Positions 54,241-63,906 of a stretch of 64,000 bases of DNA are shown here, in pieces (the stretch's first letter is position 1; each line of letters begins with the position of its first letter). The DNA comes from Mycobacterium lacus (GTDB taxonomy: Bacteria > Actinomycetota > Actinomycetes > Mycobacteriales > Mycobacteriaceae). A program made the translations under genes and the position numbers. The notes below the pieces were generated by a model that was not told the origin of the DNA, made no database searches, and saw only the letters and a list, made by a program, of their open reading frames with translations. The DNA lies in contig NZ_AP022581.1 of NCBI RefSeq assembly GCF_010731535.1, positions 1,249,952-1,313,951 on the forward strand. The letters run 5' to 3'.

Positions 54241-56234
54241 CCGAAGTTGCGACTGTTGGGTTAGGTGATTTCTTGGGTTTACCTGGGGTTTTGCCGGTTC
54301 GGGTGGGTGTTTGTTCTGGCTACGCGGCGATGGTGAGGGGAATGGTGGTGTCGATGAGGTCGAAGGCGCGGCGTTGGTCGGGGGTGGGTTCGGTGAGTTT
54401 GTCGATTTCGATGTCGGTGTCGTGGTAGCGGATGCGGTCGCGGGTGAGGGTGCCGAGATGGTCGAGCAGGCCGCGGAAGCTGCGTAGCGGGTTGCCGTCG
54501 GCGTCGTGTTTTGTCGAGGCTTTCGCGTTGGCGGCGGCGGAGCGTTGCGCGGGCGCGACCGGGTTGTCGCGCGCCGGTGGTGTTTCGTCGGTGAAGGTCA
54601 GCGGCGCCCAGGCCTGCGTAGGTGCCAGACGAGGTAGCAGGCCAGCAGGCAGATCAGCACGCGCGCGCACGCGCTGATCGAGACGGTGATAGATGGGTCG
54701 CAGATCCAGGTCGTCGGCTTTGATGATGCGAAAGTCGCGTTCGATATTGGCCAGGTTCTTGTAGCCGGCGACGACGCCGGCCGCATCGAGGGTGTCGGGG
54801 TCAACGCTGGTGCGTAGCACGTAGATGCCATCCAGGGCGGCTTCGGCGTCGATGGCCGCCTGGTTGCGTGCGAAGGTGAAGCTGGTGTCGGTGATGGTGG
54901 TGACAAAGTGCTTGTCCACCTTGTATTTTCCGCTGACTTTGCCGAGGGCTTTGCCGATCTCGGCGGCGCCGGACAAGGTGCCGCGGTCCACCCGGTCCTT
55001 GATCCGGGCGAGCTCTTTGTCGGTGGCGTCCAGTAGATCGCGGCGTTTGCGGGCACGCTCGGCCGCCAGAGCGGGGTTGCGGCAGGCGATGAGCCGTTCG
55101 TCGGGGTAGTCGGGGTGGACGATCTCGGCCAGGTCCTGGGTGTCGAACAGGGTCATCTGCAGTGGCCCGTCGTCACGGGCGAGTTTGGCGATCGCCGGTG
55201 CCCGCAGCGCGGTGATCCACCCGAAATCGGTTGGGGCGTCGGGTTGTCGTTGAGTTCGCGCAGCATGCCGATGCGCGCGGAGGTGATCATGCCGCGATCA
55301 CCCACCAGCACCAGGTCGGTGAGGCCGAAGGTGGCGGGCAGTTCGGCGACGATCTCGGTGAACGCGACCGGGTCGGCGGTATCCCCGCGCACCACCCGCA
55401 CCGCCACCGGCCGTCCGCCGGGGTCGGTGAGCACCCGTACTCGATCTGCGCGCAGCCCTTCTTGCCGTCGCGGGAATACCCGTGCGCGGCCAGCTCACAA
55501 CACCGCCCGGTCACCCACGAACTGGTCAGGTCAAACAACGCCATCCGATGCGGGTTTGCTTGCGGGCTCAGGTGTTTGGCGGCCAGTTTGCGCTCGATCG
55601 CATCTTGGCGGTGCGCCAGCCAGTCCATCGCCGCGTAGATCTCGTCGGTCGACGCCCCCGCCACGTCCAGATCGACACCCAACGTGGTATCGGGCCACCG
55701 TGACAGGGTGGACAGCTTGACGCTGGGCGGATCACCCGCGAGATGATCAACGCGAACACCACATCGCGTGACCGGCAGGCCGGGCCCAGCAGCGCGGGAA
55801 ACCCGAGCCGATGCGCCATCGCCGACACCGCGGCCACATGCCCGTGCGGCAGCGAGCGGGTCTTGGTGAACTCGCTGCCCGCCGGGATCAGGGCCTGCCC
55901 CTTCAGCGTCGCCTCCAGCGCGGTGATCGAGGCCGCCGGCAGCATCGACAGGTTGGCCACCGTCTCGTTCCGCACTTTGGCGCCGTCGCGAAACGTGCGG
56001 CGCAGATACACCGATTCGTAGTCACGCCGCCGCCCCTGCTTATCCACATGAGTCTTCTTGACTCTGACTACGTGGACTTTCCCCATGTTGCGCGGCATAC
56101 CAAGCATCGTAACCGACCTACCGCGACGATCATCAACACAACACACCAGTATTCTGACTACAAACACCAGGGCTTCAACACCCGAAACGTCAGGTCACAT
56201 CACACTTCCGCGTCAGAACCCGTCGCAACTTCGG
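54241..56234 (-). mobile_element. IS1634-family insertion sequence, decayed, TCTAGT duplication
   Basis: 1994 bp bounded by the perfect 13-bp inverted repeat CCGAAGTTGCGAC (54241-54253) and GTCGCAACTTCGG (56222-56234). TCTAGT is duplicated at 54235-54240 and 56235-56240, in line with the 5-6 bp expected for IS1634 relatives. The left copy contains the metK stop codon. The single transposase gene inside is frameshifted many times. Confidence 0.9.
54320..56107 (-). pseudogene. IS1634-family transposase, multiple frameshifts
   Basis: N-terminus MLGMPRNMGKVHVVRVKKTH, continuing to VFALIISRVIRPAS. The frame shifts near 55716 (before GVDLDVAGASTDEIY), near 55438 (before LTDPGGRPVAVRVV) and near 55240 (after LRELNDNP), then reads on as MTLFDTQDLAEIVHPD to 54320. 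Within the last part, VLICLLACYLVWHL (about 54620-54670) is readable only in another frame, so a pair of compensating indels is present. Catalytic region pieces such as LVLVGDRGMITSARIG are visible. Clearly non-functional. Confidence 0.88.
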
Positions 56235-56242
56235 TCTAGTTC

Positions 56243-56310
56243 CCGGCGAGCAGACACAAAAGCCCCCATTTCGGCCCGAAATGGGGTGCTTTTGCGTCTG
56301 CTCGCGCCGG
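56243..56310. terminator. Bidirectional intrinsic terminator
   Basis: A long near-perfect stem-loop: the arm CCGGCGAGCAGACACAAAAG and its continuation to 56274 pairs with 56277-56310 (GAAATGGGG, GCTTTTG, GTCTGCTCG, CCGG). A-rich and T-rich tracts flank a GC-rich core on both strands, so it can end transcription from metK and from the convergent monooxygenase. The IS1634-family insertion now separates it from metK. Confidence 0.75.
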
Positions 56311-56320
56311 GCTGCTCGCG

Positions 56321-57799
56321 CTATGAGCTGAAGCGGTAGTCGTCGAGATCGAAACGCCGACTGCGCCAATAGGCCTCGACCGTCGTGGTGGGGCGCAACG
56401 GGACGTCGCCGTTCTTGTCGAAGTAGTAGCTGTTGGCGAGGCGGCAGCTGTCCTGCCAGAAGACCTGGCGGTAGCGGCGGCGCATCATCTCGGCGAAATA
56501 GCGGGCGTTGGCTTCCTCGGTCACCTCGACCCGGGTTGCACCAGTACGCCGGGCCCGTTTCAGGCATCGCACGATGTGGTGGGTTTGGGTCTCGATGAGC
56601 GCGAAATACGACGAGCCGACGTAGCCGTACGGACCGAACACGGTGAAAAAGTTCGGGTAACCGGGAACGCTGACGCCCTCATATGCCTGCAGTCGATGCT
56701 CGTCCCAGAAACGGCTCAGGGACCGGCCACCGCTTCCGGTGACGGCATAGGTGGGGACGTTGTCGGTGTCCATCACCTTGAAGCCGGTCGCCAATATCAG
56801 TACGTCGATCTCGTGGTTGGTGCCGTCGCTGGTGGCCACCGCGGTGGGGGTGATCTTGTCGATCGGCTCGGTGACGAGGTGCACGTTGCCCCGATTGAAA
56901 GTCGCCAGGTAGGTGTTGTGGAAGCCGGGCCGCTTACAGCCCACCGCATAGCGCGGGGTGAGCTGCTCGCGCACCACCGGGTCGTGGACCTGCTGACGCA
57001 GATAGGCCCGTCCCGCCGACTCCATTCGCCTGGCCAGCGGAAACGCCGTGAAGTAGTGCGCCGCGATCGGGAAGGTGGCCTCCACGAAGGCCTGGCTGAG
57101 CAGCCGCTGGACGGCCTTGCCGCCCGGAATCCGCATCGCCCAGCGAGCGGCCTTGGGCAGTGGGGCGTCGAGCTTGGGGAAGCACCAGATCGGGGTTCGC
57201 TGAAACACGGTGAGGCGCTTAACAATTGGCGCGATCTCCGGAATGATCTGGACGGCCGAAGCGCCCGTGCCGATGATCCCGACGCGCTTGCCGGTCAGGT
57301 CCTGGGCGTGATCCCAGCGCGCGGTGTGCATGGTGACGCCGTCGAACGAGTCCACTCCGTCGATGTCGGGCAGGTTCGGCACCGTGAGGACGCCACACGC
57401 GCTGATCAGGAACCTGGCGGTGATGTCGCCACCGGGGTCCGTGTGCACGCGCCACAGACTCTGCTCGTCGTCGAACTCGGCGCTTAGCACCTTGGTGCCC
57501 AACCGGATTCGCGATCGGATGCCGTACTTGTCGACGCAGTGTTCGGCGTAGGCCTTCAATTCGTGCCCGGGCGCGTAGGTCCGCGACCAATGCGGACTCT
57601 GCTCGAAGGAGAACTGATAGGAGAACGACGGAATGTCCACGGCGATACCGGGATAGGTGTTCCAGTGCCAGGTGCCACCAACACCGTCGCCGGCTTCGAC
57701 GACGAGGTAGTCCCCGAATCCCGCCTGGTCTAGCTTGATCGCGGCGCCGATGCCGGAGAATCCGGCACCGACGATCAGTGTGTGGTAATCACTGCTCAT
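56321..57799 (-). CDS. Flavin monooxygenase (Baeyer-Villiger type), Rv1393c-like
   Basis: A 492-residue FAD- and NADPH-binding protein. The first Rossmann motif is IVGAGFSGIGAAIKL (residues 9-23), GGTWHWNTYPG is the typical BVMO/FMO turn, and the second Rossmann motif is RVGIIGTGASAVQIIPEIA. ATGF in VLILATGFKV is the linker signature. An exact FxGxxxHxxxW fingerprint is not seen: ITMHTARWDH occupies the place (MHTARW). ATG 57799 overlaps the cyp132 stop (ATGA). Same position and length as Rv1393c. Substrate unknown. Confidence 0.93.
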   Translation of the reverse strand: MSSDYHTLIVGAGFSGIGAAIKLDQAGFGDYLVVEAGDGVGGTWHWNTYPGIAVDIPSFSYQFSFEQSPHWSRTYAPGHELKAYAEHCVDKYGIRSRIRLGTKVLSAEFDDEQSLWRVHTDPGGDITARFLISACGVLTVPNLPDIDGVDSFDGVTMHTARWDHAQDLTGKRVGIIGTGASAVQIIPEIAPIVKRLTVFQRTPIWCFPKLDAPLPKAARWAMRIPGGKAVQRLLSQAFVEATFPIAAHYFTAFPLARRMESAGRAYLRQQVHDPVVREQLTPRYAVGCKRPGFHNTYLATFNRGNVHLVTEPIDKITPTAVATSDGTNHEIDVLILATGFKVMDTDNVPTYAVTGSGGRSLSRFWDEHRLQAYEGVSVPGYPNFFTVFGPYGYVGSSYFALIETQTHHIVRCLKRARRTGATRVEVTEEANARYFAEMMRRRYRQVFWQDSCRLANSYYFDKNGDVPLRPTTTVEAYWRSRRFDLDDYRFSS

Positions 57800-59196
57800 C
57801 TGCGGTTCTTCGCTATCAGGTGCAGTCCGTGCTTGGGCCGCAGGGTCAATGTCGCCTCCAGTTCGACGGGGTGGTCGAGCGCGAGGTCGAAGGTGAAGTG
57901 CTGACTCATGATTGCCGCCATCAGCACCATTTCCATGAGTGCGAAGCTTTGTCCGATGCAGACGCGCCGACCGCCTCCGAACGGCAGATACGCCGAGCGG
58001 GGACGGTCCTTGGCGCCGTGCAAGAACCGGCCGGGATCGAATCGTTCCGGCTCGGGCCACCAGCGGGGGTCGTGATGGATGTGGTGGATCGGGATGACGA
58101 CGGTGGTGCCGCGACGAATGTGGTGAGCCGTCGATGGACCTCCGATGACATCGTCGTCGATGGCCTCGCGCGCCAGCACCCACACCGACGAGAAGTAACG
58201 CTGCGACTCCCGCAGGCAGGCGGTGGTCCACGGCAACCTGCCCAGGTCGTCGACGGTCGGGCGGCGCGCCCCCAGCGCCTCGTCCACCTCGGCGAGCATG
58301 CGATCACGAGCCTGGGGGTGCAGCGCTAGCAGATACCAGAACCAGGACATGGCGTTGGCGGTGGTTTCATGGCCGGCAAGCATGAAGGTCAGCGCCTCGT
58401 CGCGGACCCGCTGGCGTGGCCATGTTCCGCCGTCGGCGTGCAGCAACACGTTGAGCAGGTCAGCGGTATCGATGGGCCGCGCCAGCCGTTGATCGATCAC
58501 CGAGTTGACCGCACGGTCGAGCGTCAGCGTGATCTCCTGCATTTCGCGTAGCGGCGGTGGCAGGTGCACACCCGCGTAGGTGCACCAGACCAGCGCGTCG
58601 TAAACCGGCTGCGGCATCAGGCCCCACAGCCCAAGTCGCTCCAGTTTTTCCGCACGCCGCAGTCCGCGCGTCGCGAGGTCGTTCATGCTGTCGATCAACG
58701 CCCCGAAGTCCTGGCTGAACAGGGCATTGGCGACGACGCGCAGCGTCGCCTCGACCATCGTGGCGTGCATGTCGAACCGGGTGCCGGCCACCAGTCCGGC
58801 GGTGACATCCGTGATCGGGTCGATCATCAGGTCGACGAGCCCGATGAGGTGGCGCCGGGCGAAGCTCGGGTTCAGTACGCCGCGGTGGCTGGCCCACGAA
58901 TCGCCCTCGTCGGTGAGCAGGTTGAGGCCGGCGGTGGCCCGGATCGGCCCGTACTCGTCGGACTTGACGTATTTCAGCCGCCCCTCGTACAGCACATGGT
59001 CGACGTAGTCGGGATGGCTGATCGAGACGAAACGCCTTCCACCACAACGAAATCGGGCGATATCAGTGCCGCGCAGCCGGCCCAGGAAGCCGTCGCCGGC
59101 GTCGAATCCGATGGTGAGGGCTTCCCGTGTCATCGTCCAGGTGCTCAGCCGTCTGGCCGGTCCGCTGCGGGGCCGCCCGGCGGTCAGAGTGGCCAT
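57796..59196 (-). CDS. cyp132: Cytochrome P450, CYP132-like
   Basis: A 466-residue P450. I-helix oxygen-activation motif [16 protein letters not shown]-helix ExxR in CLRESQRYF, and the heme-binding loop [15 protein letters not shown] with the thiolate Cys. ATG 59196. Translationally coupled to the downstream monooxygenase. The AraC-type gene is divergent; in M. tuberculosis the Rv1395 regulator is reported to control cyp132 and itself, and the shared 75-bp gap here fits that. Confidence 0.94.
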   Translation of the reverse strand: MATLTAGRPRSGPARRLSTWTMTREALTIGFDAGDGFLGRLRGTDIARFRCGGRRFVSISHPDYVDHVLYEGRLKYVKSDEYGPIRATAGLNLLTDEGDSWASHRGVLNPSFARRHLIGLVDLMIDPITDVTAGLVAGTRFDMHATMVEATLRVVANALFSQDFGALIDSMNDLATRGLRRAEKLERLGLWGLMPQPVYDALVWCTYAGVHLPPPLREMQEITLTLDRAVNSVIDQRLARPIDTADLLNVLLHADGGTWPRQRVRDEALTFMLAGHETTANAMSWFWYLLALHPQARDRMLAEVDEALGARRPTVDDLGRLPWTTACLRESQRYFSSVWVLAREAIDDDVIGGPSTAHHIRRGTTVVIPIHHIHHDPRWWPEPERFDPGRFLHGAKDRPRSAYLPFGGGRRVCIGQSFALMEMVLMAAIMSQHFTFDLALDHPVELEATLTLRPKHGLHLIAKNRR

Positions 59197-59271
59197 GCCT
59201 CCACTGTATGGATGACGCGGGTGGCCGGTAATGAGACAATGGGACACAGAGTTGGGAGTTTGGGACAGCCC

Positions 59272-60306
59272 ATGGAGCATCTGCTGCCGCAGGCCGAGGT
59301 GAGGCATCCGGTGTATGCCACCCGGGTGCTGTGCGAGGTGGCCAATGAGCGCGGAGTCTCGACCAGCGATGTGCTGACGGGCACCTCGATCGTGCCGGCC
59401 GACCTCGACGACCCCGATGTCTTGGTCAGTGCGTCCGACGAGATCGTGGCCGTGCGCAGGCTGCTGAACCGGCTGCCGATCGACCCCGGTATCGGGATCG
59501 ACGTGGGCAGTCGGTTCACGCTCACCCACTTCGGGTTGTTCGGGTTTGCCGTGATGTCGTGTGCCACCCTTCGCGAATTGCTCACCATCGCCATGCGCTA
59601 TTTCGCGCTGACCACCATGCACGTCGGCATCACGTTGTTCGAGACCGCCGACGACTGCCTGGTCGAACTGGACGCCAGCCACCTGCCTGCCGATGTGCGG
59701 GGTTTTTTCATCGAGCGCGACATAGCCGGAATCATGGCGACCACAACAAGTTTCACGCTGCCGGTGGCCGAGAAGTATGCCGATCAGGTATCGGCGGAAC
59801 TTGCGATCGACGAGGAACTGCTGCGCCCGCTGCTTGAGCTCGTGCCGGTGCATGACGTCGCATTCGGTCGCGCGCACAACCGACTGCACTTCCCCCGCGC
59901 GATGTTCGACGAGCCGTTGCCGCAAGCCGATCGCCACACGTTGGAGATGTGCATCGCGCAGTGCGACGTGCTGATGCAGCGCAACGAGCAACGCCGGGGC
60001 ATCACCGCGCTGGTACGCACCAAGCTATTCCGCGACTCCGGTTGCTTCCCAACGCTGCCCGACGTTGCCGCCGAGCTGGCCGTTCATCCGCGGACGCTGC
60101 GGCGCCGCCTTGCCGAGGAAGGCACGTCTTTTCGGGCGTTGCTGAACGAAGCGCGCTCGGCGGTGGCCGTCGACTTGCTGCGCAACGTCGGGCTGACCGT
60201 GGAGGAAGTGTCCACCCGGCTGGGCTACACCGAGGTCTCGACGTTCTCGCACGCGTTCAAACGCTGGTATGGCGTTGCGCCCAGCGCGTATTGCCGCCGG
60301 ACGTAG
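59272..60306 (+). CDS. AraC-family transcriptional regulator, Rv1395-like
   Basis: A 344-residue regulator with an N-terminal Arabinose_bd-type domain (about 10-210) and a C-terminal AraC double helix-turn-helix: [21 protein letters not shown] and [25 protein letters not shown] with the GFxxxSxFxxxFKRxxG-type signature. ATG 59272 gives the length I recall for Rv1395; an in-frame ATG at 59239 is possible. It diverges from cyp132, so the intergenic 59197-59271 should hold its operator. Confidence 0.9.
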   Translation: MEHLLPQAEVRHPVYATRVLCEVANERGVSTSDVLTGTSIVPADLDDPDVLVSASDEIVAVRRLLNRLPIDPGIGIDVGSRFTLTHFGLFGFAVMSCATLRELLTIAMRYFALTTMHVGITLFETADDCLVELDASHLPADVRGFFIERDIAGIMATTTSFTLPVAEKYADQVSAELAIDEELLRPLLELVPVHDVAFGRAHNRLHFPRAMFDEPLPQADRHTLEMCIAQCDVLMQRNEQRRGITALVRTKLFRDSGCFPTLPDVAAELAVHPRTLRRRLAEEGTSFRALLNEARSAVAVDLLRNVGLTVEEVSTRLGYTEVSTFSHAFKRWYGVAPSAYCRRT

Positions 60307-60395
60307 CGTCGGCTCAGCCGGGAAGGCCGTCGGGCCATCGGCACCAGGTGCGCCAGGACCGCCGCTGTTCCTCCGGTGATGAGAGAATTTCGCAC

Positions 60396-60776
60396 ATGAC
60401 CGACGTCGCGACGCGGACCACCGAGGCCATCGAGGCGTTGCAGCGTCGAGGCGCTGTGTTCGCCTATCTGCACGGCAGCCGAGCAACAGGCACTGCGCGA
60501 CCAACGTCCGACATCGACATTGCCGCGTACTTCGGTGGGCGAGCGCCGCAAGCGTTCGAGATACTGCTGCCATCGGGCGTCGACCTGCTTGTGCTCGATG
60601 ACGCTCCCCTCGAGATAGCGGGCCGGATTGCGCTGCACGGGTCGCTCCTCTTCGAGACCGATCGGGAGGCCCGCGTGGTTTGGGAGGCGACAACCCGCAA
60701 GATCTACCTCGACGAACTGCCACGGATCAACCGGGCTCACCGAGAGTTCACGGACGCGGTGCGCCATGGTCGATGA
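60396..60776 (+). CDS. mntA: MNT-domain nucleotidyltransferase antitoxin (MntA type)
   Basis: A 126-residue minimal nucleotidyltransferase. The catalytic motif is LHGSRATGTARPTSDIDIA: Gly27-Ser28 and Asp39, Asp41. MntA proteins neutralise the adjacent HEPN toxin by adding AMP to its active-site Tyr. ATG 60396. It overlaps the next gene by 11 bp, typical of a toxin-antitoxin operon. As I recall M. tuberculosis carries PE_PGRS25 at this point, so the pair is an accessory insertion. Confidence 0.85.
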   Translation: MTDVATRTTEAIEALQRRGAVFAYLHGSRATGTARPTSDIDIAAYFGGRAPQAFEILLPSGVDLLVLDDAPLEIAGRIALHGSLLFETDREARVVWEATTRKIYLDELPRINRAHREFTDAVRHGR

Positions 60777-61188
60777 GACTCGTATCCTTAGGCTGCTTCG
60801 TGCTATTACCGACGACTTGGCGATCTTGCGGCGCGAATCCCTGGCCGACCCCATTCGCCGAGCTGATCCGATCTGGCTGCGCGGCGTCAAATACACCTTC
60901 GTTACGGCAATCGAGGCCTGCATCGATATCGGGCAGCATATTTGCTCGACGCAAGGCTGGGGACCTCCGTCGGACAATGGCGACGTGATGCGGCTGCTCG
61001 GGAGTCACGGAGTTCTCGCCGCCGATCTCGCGGACGCGATGCGCAAGGCCATCGGATTTCGAAACGTCCTCGTGCACGAATATATCCAGGTTTCGGACGA
61101 CATCGTCATCGGCCGACTCGAAAACCTGGTCGATCTCCAACGATTCGTCGATCACGTGGCCGCATTTGTTGACGCCAACTCGCAGTGA
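60766..61188 (+). CDS. hepT: HEPN-domain RNase toxin (HepT type)
   Basis: A 140-residue all-helical DUF86/HepT protein. The RNase motif R-x4-H-x-Y is complete: Arg99, His104 and Tyr106 in FRNVLVHEY. Tyr106 is the residue expected to be AMPylated by MntA. ATG 60766 lies within the mntA 3' end. No lesion is seen. Target RNA in this species is unknown (tRNA in characterised members). Confidence 0.87.
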   Translation: MVDETRILRLLRAITDDLAILRRESLADPIRRADPIWLRGVKYTFVTAIEACIDIGQHICSTQGWGPPSDNGDVMRLLGSHGVLAADLADAMRKAIGFRNVLVHEYIQVSDDIVIGRLENLVDLQRFVDHVAAFVDANSQ

Positions 61189-61206
61189 CCGTGCGACCGC
61201 CGACTG

Positions 61207-61599
61207 TCATGTCCCCGGCGTCGTCGCAAACGGTGGTTGTAAAGGCCGCAACATAGGGAAATGCCGCACGTTGAGCGTTGCCAATTGCAGGCCCTCGACG
61301 TCGGCCGTAGCGGCGATGAGATAGTCGCCAAGTCCAATCCGGTTGTGGCTGAGGCGATATCGGCGCATCATGTCGCCGGCGCGGCGCGCGATGATCTCGG
61401 TCACCGGCTCCGCCCGAAACGATGCAAGCAGGCGCCACACCTCGCGTCGTTCGACGGTCCGCATGCCGCCAATGAGTTCGGCGATCGAGACCACGCTGAT
61501 CGCCAGGGGTCCGTCCTCCCGAGCGCTGACAAGCCAATCGCGAGCCGCGGCGACACCCCGCAAATGCGCGATCAGCACATCGGAGTCGACAAGGATCAT
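61207..61599 (-). CDS. vapC10: VapC toxin, VapC10-like
   Basis: A 130-residue PIN RNase: ILVDSDVLIAHLRG (first Asp), ISVVSIAELIGGM (Glu) and IGLGDYLIAATAD with TLNVRHF. ATG 61599 overlaps the vapB stop (ATGA). Position before lipH and length agree with Rv1397c. It converges on hepT, with 18 bp between stops. Intact. Confidence 0.88.
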   Translation of the reverse strand: MILVDSDVLIAHLRGVAAARDWLVSAREDGPLAISVVSIAELIGGMRTVERREVWRLLASFRAEPVTEIIARRAGDMMRRYRLSHNRIGLGDYLIAATADVEGLQLATLNVRHFPMLRPLQPPFATTPGT

Positions 61600-61853
61600 G
61601 AGGTAGCGCGCCACACCCGAGCGAGGTGCTCCTCGCGGCTACCGGAGCGGCGCACTGGCGGCTCCAGGTCGCGGAGCGTACCGAAGGAATCGTTGATCGC
61701 CTTGAGGTCCGACGCCAGATCGCTGTCGGTGCTGGCGAGGGTGCGGTTCAGCAGTCGACGGATCAACTCGGCGCGCGAGACGCCTTCTTGTGCGGCCAAC
61801 TTGTCCAGGCTTGCCGTCTGCTCCTCGTCGAGGTAGATGTTGGTCCGCTTCAT
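61596..61853 (-). CDS. vapB10: VapB antitoxin, VapB10-like
   Basis: 85 residues, MKRTNIYLDEEQTASLDKLA, a ribbon-helix-helix antitoxin with tail LRDLEPPVRRSGSREEHLARVW. ATG 61853 is the family start. Same length as Rv1398c. Coupled to vapC10 by a 4-bp overlap. Confidence 0.88.
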   Translation of the reverse strand: MKRTNIYLDEEQTASLDKLAAQEGVSRAELIRRLLNRTLASTDSDLASDLKAINDSFGTLRDLEPPVRRSGSREEHLARVWRATS

Positions 61854-61925
61854 ACACCACATCATACATCAGACGTCCGGCCCGGACGGCCGCGGGCGAC
61901 GATTCAGGCCGGCCGGGCGCGACCC

Positions 61926-63881
61926 TTAGGAGTGCAATGCCTTCCGCAGGGCCGCCAAGCCGCGGTTGGTGGCCTCGGCGGCGGCGGGCACCACCAGGGC
62001 GAAGTTGACGTAGCCGTGCACCATGCTCGGCTCGTTGCTCAGCTCTGCCGGAACCCCGGCGGCGCCCAGCAGTTCGGCGTAGCGGGCTCCGTCATCGCGC
62101 AGCGGGTCGTGTTCCGCGGTGCCGATGAAAGCCGGCGGCAGACCCGACAGGTCGGCGGCGTTGATCGGGCACAGGGTGGCAGGCAGCGTCGCGGGGTCGT
62201 CGGTGATGTCGATGCCCGGCACGTACCAGCCCAGGAACGCGTCGATGACGTCGCGGTCCAGGATTGGCGCGTTGGCGTTCTCTGTGAACGACGGCAGCGA
62301 CAGGTCACCCGTGACCGACGGGTACCACAGCAACTGGAAGGCCAATTCCGGTCCACCGGTGTCGCGGGCCAACAGCGTCATGACCGCCGCGATGTTGCCG
62401 CCGGCGGAATCACCTGCGACGGCGATCCGGTTCGGGTCACCGCCCAGTTCGGCAGCGTTCTCGCCGACCCAGCGCAACGCCGCCCAGCTGTCCTCGATCC
62501 CGGCCGGGTACGGATGCTCGGGGGCGAGCCGGTAGTCGACGGACACCACGATGGCCTCCGCGCCGACGGCGTGCGCGCGGGCGACCGGGTCGTGGGTGTC
62601 CAGGTCGCCCAGCGACCAGCCGCCGCCGTGGTAAAAGACGACCACGGGCACGCCGGTGTCGGCGGGGGAAGGCGGCCAGTAGATCCGGACCGGAATGTCG
62701 GTGAGCTCGCCGTGCCCCACGGTCCGTTCCTCGACCCGCAGGTCCGGCAGCATCTCCGGGGGCGGCTTCAGCTGGCGGAGGCGCGCGCGTGCGACCTCCA
62801 CGCCGTCGGCCGCGGTGAAGGTCAGCGGAAAGGTATCGAGCAACGTCTTGAGGACGGGATCGATGCCGGGGCGGGCGGTGGGCTGGTCCGTCATGGGCAC
62901 ACCGTACGCACCGTGCCGCTGCCCGTGTAGCGCGGCACGCAATGCCGCCAGCCCGCGATCCAGCGCGGCGGTGGCCGCGGGCACCACGCCGGCGTAGCCG
63001 ACGTAGCCGTGCACCATCGTCTCGGCGTTGTGCAGCTCGACGGGAACGCCGGCGGCGGCCAGCAGCTCGCCGTACCGGATGCCATCGTCGCGCAGCGGGT
63101 CGTGACCCGCCACGCCGATGTAGGCGGGCGGCAGGTCGGCCAGGTTCCCCGCCCGGCCCGGCGCCATGCCCGCCGGCGGATCGGACAAGTCGATTTCGCC
63201 CGCGTACCAACGGGAGAACGCGGCAATGGCCTTGGTGTCAAGGATCAGCGCGGTGGCGTTCTCGGTGAACGATGGCAGCGATTGGTCCCACATCGTGGAG
63301 GGATACCACAACAGCTGGTACGCGATTGGCGGTCCGGCACAGTCACGGGCTCGCTGAGCGATCACCGCGGCGATCGTGCCGCCCGCCGAATCCCCGGCGA
63401 CGGCCAACCGGGTGGGGTCCGCTCCCATCTCGCGGCCGTGTTGCGCGACCCATAGCGTTGCGGCCCAAGCGTCTTCGATGGCAGCGGGGTAGGGGTGCTC
63501 GGGCGCGAGCCGGTAGTCGACGGATACCACTAGGGCGTCCGCGCCGACGGCATGCTGGCGGGCGGAGCCGTCGTGGGTGTCGAGGTCACCCATGACGAAG
63601 CCGCCGCCGTGGAAATACAGCAGCACCGGCGGCTTGGTTCGACCGGAATCGGTTGGTGGCCAATAGATTCGGATGCCGATGGCGCCGGCGGGCCCGTCGA
63701 TCGATCGGTCCTCGACCCGCAACTCGGGGTGCACCGACCGCCTCGGCAGGTCGCGCAACCGCTGGCGCACCGCGTCGATTCCGTCCTCGGTGGATAGCCG
63801 AAACGGAACCGCATCCAGTACCTTCAGCAGGATGGGGTCGATAGCGGGTTTCTCGTCGGCGGTGTTGTCCAAACTGGGCAT
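61926..63881 (-). CDS. lipH: LipI-LipH tandem esterase fusion (hormone-sensitive lipase family)
   Basis: One uninterrupted 651-residue frame holds two complete HSL-family (alpha/beta hydrolase) esterases. Domain 1 (about 1-320, LipI-like) has HGGG at 91-94 and the nucleophile GDSAGG at 163-168. Domain 2 (330-651, LipH/NlhH-like) has HGGG near 418-421 and GDSAGG near 490-495. Each keeps the Asp (HDPLRDDG) and His (MVHGYV) of the triad. In M. tuberculosis these are separate genes, Rv1400c and Rv1399c. Domain 2 keeps its own ATG at 62894 ([16 protein letters not shown]), so it could still be made separately. A lost stop between the genes best explains the fusion. Confidence 0.85.
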   Translation of the reverse strand: MPSLDNTADEKPAIDPILLKVLDAVPFRLSTEDGIDAVRQRLRDLPRRSVHPELRVEDRSIDGPAGAIGIRIYWPPTDSGRTKPPVLLYFHGGGFVMGDLDTHDGSARQHAVGADALVVSVDYRLAPEHPYPAAIEDAWAATLWVAQHGREMGADPTRLAVAGDSAGGTIAAVIAQRARDCAGPPIAYQLLWYPSTMWDQSLPSFTENATALILDTKAIAAFSRWYAGEIDLSDPPAGMAPGRAGNLADLPPAYIGVAGHDPLRDDGIRYGELLAAAGVPVELHNAETMVHGYVGYAGVVPAATAALDRGLAALRAALHGQRHGAYGVPMTDQPTARPGIDPVLKTLLDTFPLTFTAADGVEVARARLRQLKPPPEMLPDLRVEERTVGHGELTDIPVRIYWPPSPADTGVPVVVFYHGGGWSLGDLDTHDPVARAHAVGAEAIVVSVDYRLAPEHPYPAGIEDSWAALRWVGENAAELGGDPNRIAVAGDSAGGNIAAVMTLLARDTGGPELAFQLLWYPSVTGDLSLPSFTENANAPILDRDVIDAFLGWYVPGIDITDDPATLPATLCPINAADLSGLPPAFIGTAEHDPLRDDGARYAELLGAAGVPAELSNEPSMVHGYVNFALVVPAAAEATNRGLAALRKALHS

Positions 63882-63906
63882 GGAGGTACCGTACGCACCC
63901 CGCTTG

